A DNA stretch of 64,000 bases from Gadus chalcogrammus (lineage: Eukaryota > Chordata > Actinopteri > Gadiformes > Gadidae): the NCBI RefSeq assembly GCF_026213295.1, contig NC_079415.1:21348847-21412846 (forward strand). Reading direction: 5' to 3'. Under the pieces are notes generated by a model. That model was not told the origin of the DNA and made no database searches. It saw nothing but the letters and a program-made list of their open reading frames with translations. Positions within the stretch are counted from its first letter, which is position 1; each line of letters begins with the position of its first letter. Made by a program: the position numbers and the translations under genes. Of this stretch, positions 57,341 to 64,000 are shown piece after piece.

Positions 57341-57376
57341 CGTAGTCATTACACGGATTCCTGTGGGACCAGGTTG

Positions 57377-57384
57377 TCTGAGAG
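57377..57384 (+). repeat. 8-bp target duplication of the giant element, right copy
   Basis: TCTGAGAG directly follows ..ggaccaggttg, identical to 7368-7375. Confidence 0.7.
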
Positions 57385-58535
57385 ACATATATAGGAGATT
57401 TTTATTTCTCGCAAGAAATTTGTTCAAAGTTGACCGAAACAGGCTGTGTTTTTGACAGGGCCTCTCGGAAGTGTGGCCAGGAAGACCTTGTCGTTCAGAA
57501 TGTGGTGTAAAAGGCTGTTTTGTAGATAGAAAACTTCTGCTGCTCTGAAACTTGACGTACTTATTGTATGGCTTGAATGGGACTTCCACACCGAACCTTG
57601 GCCCTCTCTGGCACCGGGGGAACCGCGGCTCAGGGCTAGGATTACGCCGCTGCACATGGCCCTTTTTGCAGACTTGAGAGTTTCGCAGTGCTATCCCATG
57701 GTGCCCCCTGGTGGATAGGTTAGTTCCTATCTCTTTCCAATCACTTTAGAGGAATTTATTGCGATGCCTTCGAATTTTCAGTGTGTTTCAATGGCGCATT
57801 TGATGATCCTTTGTGAATCACTTCCTGTAGGGCTAGTGCCCCCAAATTAAGTATTGTATATCCTTGAAGTCACTTATTGTATGTCTATGTCTCTATGACC
57901 CCAATGTTTATCCTTTTTGTAGCCTTTTAGAAGGTTTTTCATCTGCCTTTTACTTTATTGATTGCATTCACGCTTTAAAAACATTCAAAGCGGCATTCAT
58001 TTGCCATGATTATCTTGATAAACAGAATGTGGCTTTGGAATGAATATTTGGTCAGAAGCAAAGCGAGCATAAACTTCAGGGTTGCCCCACTCCCAAAATA
58101 AGCTTTGGAAAAGATATTTGGTCAGAAGCAAAGCGAGCATGAACTTCAAACTTTGCCCAACTCCAACAACTCGCTCTAGTCCGTCGCAAAGAAGAAGAAT
58201 AAATTCATCCCCGGGTCACTCAAAGATATATGTTTTTATAGAAAGAACATCCTCTGACAGCGCTATTAATGCGTCATGATTATCTTGTTTTTATCATTAT
58301 TATTAATGTATTCATAAAAGGAAACATTGGAATGGTTTTCTTTTGTTAGAACTAAAGTGGACGTAGACTTCCGTTGTGCTTTTTCTTTAAGATTTTTTTT
58401 ATTTTAAAGATCCCATGCCATTCTATTTTATGATGCTTTAATATAGGTATTAGTGGGCCACAAACACAGTATTCAAAGACGTCCCCGAAATTCAGCCGTG
58501 GTGCAGAGTTACAGTCACTCCGAAACAGTCGCACA
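57385..58535. other. Unassigned flank right of the giant element
   Basis: This should be the continuation of the host locus at 7375. A 107-codon minus-strand frame (57655-57332) crosses the junction and is not recognised. The direct pair 'atatttggtcagaagcaaag' recurs at 58048 and 58112. No LRRC3-like exon was seen. Confidence 0.35.
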
Positions 58536-58539
58536 TTGA

Positions 58540-59007
58540 GCTTCCCCCAAACTCGCTGTTTCGGTGGGCGTGTCAAGGCAGGTCAAGGAGGAGGGTGGGG
58601 GTGTGGCCCTGAGCAGCTTGGAGCCACTACCATGCGCTCTGTATACGGTGGGCGTGTCAAGGCAGGTCAAGGTGGGGGGTGGGGGTGTGGCCCTGAGCAG
58701 CTTGTAGCCACTGACAGTACCATGCGCTCTGTTTACGGTGGATGTATCGCAATGGCTCGTAGAAACCCATATTATACATATCTATATCATCTAATATATA
58801 ATATATGTTATCACCTGGCCCTGAGCAGCTTGTAGCCACGGTACCATGCGCTCTGTTTACGGTGGATGTATCGCAATGGCTCTTAGAAACCCATATTATA
58901 CATATCTATATCATCCAATATATAATATATATTATCACCTGGCCCTGAGCAGCTTGTAGCCACGGTACCATGCGCTCTGTTTACGGTGGATGTATCGCAA
59001 TGGCTAT
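58540..59007 (+). repeat. Composite tandem repeats (84-bp and ~124-bp units)
   Basis: Two units start 'ggtgggcgtgtcaaggcagg'; then about 2.5 units contain 'ggccctgagcagcttgtagc', 'catgcgctctgtttacggtg' and 'cccatattatacatatctat'. Confidence 0.85.
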
Positions 59008-59009
59008 TA

Positions 59010-59181
59010 TCACGGCCAAAAGCTGTGTGAGCCTCCAGACGATAGGTTATTATGAATCTCAAACGACCGCGTCTACTTCAGATTGATGTGGAAGTGGAAG
59101 AACCAGAGACGTCGGAGAACCCGACGAAGTCCTTTGTGATTCATTATATCGTCTGGACGCGCACACAGCTTTTGGCCGTGA
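59010..59181. mobile_element. 172-bp MITE with TA flanks
   Basis: The ends tcacggccaaaagctgtgtg and its reverse complement (inner part diverging slightly) sit in TA dinucleotides (59008-59009, 59182-59183), suggesting a Tc1/mariner-like or related 2-bp duplication. It interrupts the preceding tandem repeat. Confidence 0.6.
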
Positions 59182-59284
59182 TAATATGTATTATGTAATA
59201 TAGATATCTATGTATTATATGATATTATTTAGATATAGAGCAGAGCTCCAGGACTGTAACGCAAGTGTTGTACACTTCCTTGTT

Positions 59285-59757
59285 ATTTGGATAACCGTTC
59301 TGCTGATGGTGTGATGGCGCATAACACGTCGGACTCTCGTCTCTGGTATTTCTACAACGAGACTCGTAGTGGGGGTTATCTCAGCCATGGTTGACTCCCT
59401 GAAGTAGGCTACATGAACCACGACATGGAGGAGAAAGGGATTGTTGGCCGCGAATGTATCCCGCTTGAGCCCTGCTTCCCGCCGCCTCGGCAGCGGTCAG
59501 CGCTAATCACCGCATCCTGAAGCCGAGGCGGTGGTCCATCGGCAGCGAGGCTCCGGCGGGAGACGACCGCGGTCAACAATCCCTTTCTCCTCCATGTCGT
59601 GGTTCATGACTTCAGGGAGTCAAAGCCAAAGTTCCTTTCCCCCAATTCATTCTCAACCATGGCTGAGATAAACCCCACTACGGGTCTAGTTGTAGAAATA
59701 CCATAGACGAGAGTCCGACGTGTTATGCGCCATCACACCATCAGCAGAACGCTCTGG
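59285..59757. repeat. Foldback repeat with 165-bp protein-like arms
   Basis: The arms 59285-59450 and about 59572-59757 are inverted copies (gttctgctgatggtgtgatg, aacacgtcggactctcgtct, ccacgacatggaggagaaag and complements). The spacer is also partly self-complementary (gccgcctcgg/ccgaggcggt). In each arm one frame reads LVVEIPETRVRRVMRHHTIS or nearly so. Confidence 0.7.
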
Positions 59758-59784
59758 AAGAGTGTGTGCGCATGTGCGTGTGCG

Positions 59785-60110
59785 CGGGCCGAATACGGCC
59801 CTTCTTATTTATTTTCTGGCCCGCAAGAGGTTGCCTGCAGAACTAAAAAAATTAAAAATGAATTAGGAAAATTGTTGCCTGCAAATCAGGTTTGCCTGTG
59901 TAATATATATGACCAGCCAATAAACGCAGAGAATGCTACGGCAACAGGATTACACCCGCTCTGTCTGCACCTGCCATTGCCTCAATCAAGCTCACGTTGC
60001 ATTTTAATGCTTGCGGACCACGGAGAAACTCAATTTAGCTAGGCTAACAACAGCTCCAAGATGTCTCTTTCCAAGCCAAAAAACGTAAGGTTGATGTTGC
60101 AACCATTGGT
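59785..60110 (+). mobile_element. Possible 5' fragment of a hAT-Charlie-like element
   Basis: 'gggccgaatacggccc' and 'ggcccgcaagaggtt' followed about 250 bp later by a start 'atgtctctttccaagccaaa' (MSLSKPK) recalls the 5' end of GTF2IRD2/Charlie-type hAT genes. Only the first few codons match and no transposase follows. Confidence 0.35.
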
Positions 60111-60919
60111 CTTGGTGAAACATTTTATGTATAATATTGTTGCAGTTATATGTATTCTGCTCTTGTTCTCGATAAGGTTAGCTTAGCAGATGGCTAACAT
60201 GAAGTTGGCCCCTTTCTAATAAAAGCCCAGGAAACGTGGAACGGTTTAGGCCTTTGATAAAGTTCCTTGTTTACTTCCAAACTTGTAAAACTGTAAAAAC
60301 ATACAAAACATGAATTTACAATCTGCTCATGTAAATAAATATACAATATACAAAGCTACGATAAGCTAAACAATAGCATTAAACAAAAGAGTATCCATTA
60401 ACATCAGACTTGGTTATCCCGCTAGCTTCAATGGTAATTTCACACTGTAATTCAATGGGAAATGCTACCGCGATTAGCATTGGCGATTTATAAGTAAACC
60501 TTATCATTCCGAAATTAAACAAACATAATTGTTAAGCAACAGAAATGATTCGAATGCTTTAAACATTAATACTCACGGACTAAGACTTTCTCTGGACAAC
60601 CAAAAAGAGAAGGAACTGACATGCTGTGCTCTCTGGAATGTTGCATTAAACTAGGTAACATGGCAACTATGGTAACACAGGAGAGCCAAAACACAACTCA
60701 CTCATGCAATGCTATTGTCAACCAGTAGCCGTCTAGAGCAAAAACAAATTGTGGGGGCAGAACACTCACGCCTGATATTTTATATTATCACTAAGGCTCA
60801 GTCTCATTCCTTTGCTCACTGTCTCAACCCTACATCTCAACCCTACCCCTAACCCTTACCCTCATAGCTCATGCTCATTGCTACCCCTAACGGATCCCCT
60901 ACCAAATGGGACAACCCTA
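60111..60919. other. Unassigned stretch
   Basis: AT-rich, no gene recognised; 'ccctaaccc' type words at 60830-60895 are too few for a telomere-like array. Confidence 0.35.
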
Positions 60920-61308
60920 TACTGCAAAATTGTCAGAGTCAAATTAACACCCACAGTGTTAATTTTAACACCGGCAAAGTGTCTATATGCATCCACTCTC
61001 TCTAGTGTTAAATTAACATTTTAGAAAGTGTTAGATAATTAACACCCAATTTTAGTTGATTTAACACTCTATATTGTTATAAATCAACACTACACCAACA
61101 CTATACGACACTTTATGGTGTTGTATTCACACTACACTGGTGTTGGTGTTAAAATAAAATGTTAAAAAAGAACACTGCTTTCTTCAACACCAACACCAGT
61201 GTAGTGTGAAGACAACAAAACTCAGTGTTAAAAATTACTAATAGTTAACACTACTAGGTGTAAATACCAATGACACTATCGGGTGTCAAATTTCCCAATG
61301 CCCCACTA
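60920..61308. repeat. EnSpm-like terminal region, first copy
   Basis: Starts tactgcaaaattgtcagagt (expected CACTGC) followed by many 'gtgttaattaacac' words and an inner foldback (cactacactggtgttggtgt / its complement). Typical fish EnSpm subterminal sequence. Confidence 0.65.
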
Positions 61309-61584
61309 GGGGGCCTACTGGTTAGCACTTCAGACTTGTAACCGGAGGGTTGCCGGTTCGAACCCCGACCAGTAGGCACGGCTGAAGTGCCCTTGAGCAA
61401 GGCACCTAACCCCTCACTGCTCCCCGAGCGCTGCTATTGTTGCAGGCAGCTCAGTGCGCCGGGATTAGTGTGTGCTTCACTTCACTGTGTGCTGAGTGTG
61501 TTTCACTAATTCACGGATTGGGATAAATGCAGAGACTAAATTTCCCTCACGGGATCAAAAGAGCATATATACTATACTATACTA
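61309..61584 (+). mobile_element. tRNA-derived SINE
   Basis: The head folds like a tRNA: the acceptor stem gcctact (61313-61319) pairs with agtaggc (61371-61377), box A is tggttagcactt, box B ggttcgaac (61355-61363), and the anticodon loop region 'acttgtaa' resembles tRNA-Thr(TGT). The body 'gcccttgagcaaggcaccta' is shared by many fish SINEs, and the tail is (tatac)n. A promoter for RNA polymerase III is thus internal. Confidence 0.8.
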
Positions 61585-61930
61585 CACTGCAAAATTGTCA
61601 GTGTCAAATTAACACCCACAGTGTTAATTTTAACACCGGCAAAGTGTCTATATGCATCCACTCTCTCTAGTGTTAAATTAACATTTTAGAATGTGTTCGA
61701 ACCCCGACCAGTAGGCACGGCTGAAGTGGACTTGAGCAAGGCACCTAACCCCTCACTGCTCCCCGAGCGCTGCTGTTGTTACAGGCAGCTCACTGCGCCG
61801 GGATTAGTGTGTGCTTCACTTCAATGTGTGTTCACTGTGTGCCGAGTGTGTTTCACTAATTCACGGATTGGGATAAATGCAGAGACTAAATTTCCCTCAC
61901 GGGATCAAAAGAGCATATATACTATACTAC
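61585..61930 (+). repeat. Second copy of EnSpm end fused to a truncated SINE
   Basis: cactgcaaaattgtcagtgt repeats the sequence at 60920 for about 105 bp, then jumps at 'gtgttcgaacc' into the SINE from box B onward and ends in the same tail. It is a tandem duplicate of 60920-61584 with about 330 bp deleted. Confidence 0.8.
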
Positions 61931-61979
61931 CTGAAATAAAAGACAAATGGCAGAAATTGTAGAAAAAAGTACCTTTGTA

Positions 61980-63998
61980 TTAAATCAATTTACGCACAAT
62001 ATACATTCTTTCATCATTTTCAGGTGAAAACTGCCTGTCATAAGGTCTATAATACATCAGATCAGCCACACAAATTACACTGAACACATCAGCCACCTCC
62101 TCAATGATGAATGGATTCAGGTGATCATCGAAATGCATGGTAATAACTTTAGTTGCCAAAAGAAACACTTCATCATCTTTGATAATGATATTGATAATCT
62201 TATTAAAAGTAGGCATTTCATTTTTAACACTTGTACAGACAAACATTCCAATCTGGTACTCTGTTCCATGGACTTTAACCCAGGTAGTAGTGGAGACACT
62301 AGACACATTCAAAGTTTGACAAGACCTCAAGACCACACTGCCCTCCAGATTGCTAGTTGAGACATGTTTAACAGGACCAAACTGTAATCTTTTGAAATAA
62401 AAATTCTCCCAATGAAAAGCCAACTGATGCTGATGTTTCTTGACTAATGTTTTGGTTAAGTTTTTAAAACTCTTCACCGACCTTTTGAAGAAGTTGTGCT
62501 TGCCTTCGAATCGCATGCACCACATGTGTATAAGTGGACCTATTTTCCTAATACATCTGGGGTAGTGTATCATCAGATGATGCTTTGGGATGAGCCTCTT
62601 ATCTGTAAACACTAACTTGAAAAGTTTGTGATGGTCAGAAATTAGGTGCTTCAAATAATAAGTCATACCATCTGTTATAACTGGTGAGAATACAATGTTG
62701 ACAATCTGAATCAAAAGCATAATCAAATTCCAATAACTGTTGTTCTGGTCAACTAGGTCTCCGAAAATCAAGGGAGTATTTCGCAGGAGGCACCAAGACT
62801 GGATGGCATTGAGCCCGAGGTCATTGCTATCATCATTAACTTTGACTCCACTGGGTCTGTTCTTTCTCTCACTGTATCCATAGTTAAAGCTCTGAATCCT
62901 TTGAGAGAGGGCATTTAAAGAAATGTAGTGCTTCACCAAATACTGAAAAAGAAGCTTTAACTCGTACTGTACAACACCTTCTAGTAGGTCGTGCATAATA
63001 TCCACTGCATAATTGTCTGAGGAATGAAAAAATTGCAGTGCATTTAGGGGACAGGTTCTCTTAACACCAAATGAGTGAACTAGAGTGGGATTTTGTGCCA
63101 TGGCATTGCAGTGTTCTGAGAAGAGCTCTTTTGTGCGAAGAATTAAGTCTGGGTCATCCTCACTAAAGACTGACTGCAAACGTGTCTTGTCAGTTAAACA
63201 AAATCGACAATAGTAAGTTGCACTGAACGATTCAACCATACCAAAAAGTCCATGTATAGCTAAATTATCCCCAGTAACCTGAATAACAGACCCCTTTAAT
63301 GGTGTATCTGAAAAGGGTACCTGGATTCCCTGCGTCTCCAAAACTTTTAAGTCATGAACAAGAGGCTGTAGGATTGGATCAAAACCATATTTCTTTAAGT
63401 CCTCTGAATGAAAAAGCGCCACAAGATGAATGTTCATCAAAACTGAATTCAGCTTCATTGGCAAATTCCTTAAAATAAAGTAAACACAGCCAAGTTTGTG
63501 AATTCCCTTTTTAGAGCCTATGGGATTGGCCGTTTCAAAATCATCATAATAAAGCTGAATTTGAAGAGCATGTTCTTGCTGTGAAAATAATGGATGATTT
63601 CTGAAATATGAACCATCATTAATGTCTTTGAAAATGCCATCTTCATGAAGCTTCACTTGCTGGAAACAGTTGCTGAGTTCCCGATTAGTAAACATCGACT
63701 CAAGAGTTCCCAAAATAGGCACATAAACAAATTTGTCATTAACAGGAATTTGACTGTATACACCAGTAGTTCTATCCTTGCGTAGATCATAACGCACACC
63801 AAGAACATGCTCTACTGGTTCCACAATTTTCCATTTTTTCTCAAAATGTCTTCGCCTCTTAGTTTCAGTATTGAGGGATGAAAATGGATTTTCAAGCAGC
63901 ACAAAACAGTCTTTAACTTTATTTAGAGTTTGTTCAGTTACCTCAGATGAAAGACATTTAAGAACAGTGTCCTGTGCTTGGACATGGACGTCATTTAC
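61980..63998 (-). CDS. EnSpm-like transposase, C-terminal ~670 aa, open to the window edge
   Basis: The minus-strand frame is open from the window edge (VNDVHVQAQDTVLKCLSS upstream of the GTG at 63902) to the stop at 61980. It contains VPILGTLESMFTNRELSNCF, LGCVYFILRNLPMKLNSVLM, NLAIHGLFGMVESFSATYYC, RFCL (zinc-like CxxC region), DIMHDLLEGVVQYELKLLFQ (the 'DxMHD.LEG' signature of EnSpm/transposase_21-like proteins), SYWNLIMLLIQIVNIVFSP, LIPKHHLMIHYPRCIRKIGP and MRFEGKHNFFKRSVKSFKN. The family in fish has an N-terminal C2H2 finger exon, expected beyond 64000, as seen in the deleted copy at 33609-34136. No stop or shift was seen, so this is a candidate active gene. The superfamily name is inferred from motifs and from the CACTG end nearby. 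Confidence 0.75.
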   Translation of the reverse strand, partial: VNDVHVQAQDTVLKCLSSEVTEQTLNKVKDCFVLLENPFSSLNTETKRRRHFEKKWKIVEPVEHVLGVRYDLRKDRTTGVYSQIPVNDKFVYVPILGTLESMFTNRELSNCFQQVKLHEDGIFKDINDGSYFRNHPLFSQQEHALQIQLYYDDFETANPIGSKKGIHKLGCVYFILRNLPMKLNSVLMNIHLVALFHSEDLKKYGFDPILQPLVHDLKVLETQGIQVPFSDTPLKGSVIQVTGDNLAIHGLFGMVESFSATYYCRFCLTDKTRLQSVFSEDDPDLILRTKELFSEHCNAMAQNPTLVHSFGVKRTCPLNALQFFHSSDNYAVDIMHDLLEGVVQYELKLLFQYLVKHYISLNALSQRIQSFNYGYSERKNRPSGVKVNDDSNDLGLNAIQSWCLLRNTPLIFGDLVDQNNSYWNLIMLLIQIVNIVFSPVITDGMTYYLKHLISDHHKLFKLVFTDKRLIPKHHLMIHYPRCIRKIGPLIHMWCMRFEGKHNFFKRSVKSFKNLTKTLVKKHQHQLAFHWENFYFKRLQFGPVKHVSTSNLEGSVVLRSCQTLNVSSVSTTTWVKVHGTEYQIGMFVCTSVKNEMPTFNKIINIIIKDDEVFLLATKVITMHFDDHLNPFIIEEVADVFSVICVADLMYYRPYDRQFSPENDERMYIVRKLI

Positions 63999-64000
63999 AA

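Larger units (their letters stand above)
7376..57376. mobile_element. Giant ~50-kb inverted-repeat element with 8-bp target duplication
   Basis: The left end reads caacctggtctcacaggaat and the reverse complement of the right end caacctggtcccacaggaat. The similarity then runs inward for a net of about 2.15 kb on each side. Both outer ends are flanked by TCTGAGAG. Arms with subterminal tandem repeats and an 8-bp duplication are compatible with hAT, P or Zisupton/KDZ-type transposons, but no own transposase was identified, so the superfamily is open. The interior contains P, Harbinger, EnSpm-like, Kolobok, LTR, L1, L2 and hAT elements. An alternative is an inverted segmental duplication; the outer direct repeat argues against it. 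Confidence 0.7.
51440..57376 (-). repeat. Right arm of the giant inverted repeat (with insertions)
   Basis: Arm sequence proper: 51440-52646, 55220-55333 and 56556-57376 (about 2142 bp), the reverse complement of the left arm. It is uninterrupted at the three positions where the left arm has the LTR element, the P element and the MITE, and is itself interrupted by an L1 and a hAT element where the left arm is intact. Confidence 0.8.

Noticed and set aside
7376..57376. Giant element as a viral genome (Maverick/Polinton or herpesvirus-transposon hybrid)
   Set aside because: No polymerase B, packaging ATPase, capsid or viral integrase-like frame was seen; the coding content is all from known transposon superfamilies.
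7376..57376. Two independent insertions of a ~2.1-kb element in opposite orientation
   Set aside because: Neither copy has its own duplication at the inner border, while the outer borders share the same 8 bp directly next to matching ends. Kept as the main alternative.
57332..57655. 107-codon minus-strand frame crossing the right border of the giant element
   Set aside because: No recognisable domain, and it crosses an insertion junction, so it is not an ancestral gene.
60830..60895. Interstitial telomere repeat
   Set aside because: Only a few degenerate 'ccctaaccc' words without a TTAGGG array.
61313..61377. A functional tRNA-Thr gene
   Set aside because: The cloverleaf-like head runs directly into a SINE body and tail, has no terminator behind it and is partly duplicated in truncated form.

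Overview
The window reads as nuclear DNA of a ray-finned (teleost) fish. The evidence is the transposon repertoire: THAP-type P and Kolobok elements, PIF/Harbinger elements with a Myb-like partner gene, EnSpm-like elements with CACTG ends, L2 and L1 LINEs, a tRNA-derived SINE and a retrovirus-like LTR element primed by tRNA-Trp. Spliced genes with GT/AG borders and one LRRC3-like host gene relic agree with this. Nothing bacterial, no rRNA and no CRISPR was seen. The species cannot be named from sequence alone.

Main result: positions 7376-57376 (about 50 kb) look like ONE giant insertion. Its two ends are long inverted repeats (net about 2.15 kb each, after subtracting later insertions) that start with the same bases (caacctggtc) and are flanked on the outside by the same 8-bp direct repeat TCTGAGAG (7368-7375 and 57377-57384). 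The inner ends of the two arms show no matching flanks, so two independent insertions explain the data less well. It lies at the 3' end of an LRRC3-like gene relic (6369-7375). No gene clearly belonging to the giant element itself is visible. Its arms and core have served as landing ground for at least ten later elements, and each precise insertion can be checked against the empty site in the opposite arm.

Layout. 1-7367: L2-like LINE scrap, an 826-bp hAT-type element with perfect 8-bp target duplication, two TTAA-bounded foldback MITEs, a decayed hAT carrying transposase remains, a small element carrying a RecQ-helicase-like exon inside a minisatellite, and the LRRC3-like relic. 7376-21904: left arm, holding a 5.98-kb LTR element with about 99% identical LTRs but no recognisable gag-pol, a complete 5.7-kb P element (25-bp inverted ends, 8-bp duplication GTCTCACT, nine exons joining in phase into an 864-aa THAP9-like transposase) which itself contains a solo LTR, and a 678-bp MITE. 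21905-51439: core with a P-like end, a MITE, three PIF/Harbinger elements (one nested), an EnSpm-like element with an internally deleted transposase, and a 12.7-kb (6 kb without insertions) Kolobok element. The Kolobok carries a THAP transposase on the minus strand and, converging on it, a small gene with a P2X7-receptor 'ballast'-type cysteine domain; it was later hit by a hAT element, a full-length L2 LINE and another LINE fragment. 51440-57376: right arm, with a 5'-truncated L1 (16-bp target duplication) and a second hAT copy. 57385-64000: tandem and foldback repeats, then a second EnSpm-like element with a tRNA-like SINE in its end and an apparently intact transposase running off the window edge.

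How the parts work together: the autonomous-looking genes are the P transposase (all exons open) and the right-edge EnSpm-like transposase. The Harbinger, Kolobok, L2 and L1 genes each carry frameshifts, stops, truncations or insertions. No functional host gene is supported in the window.
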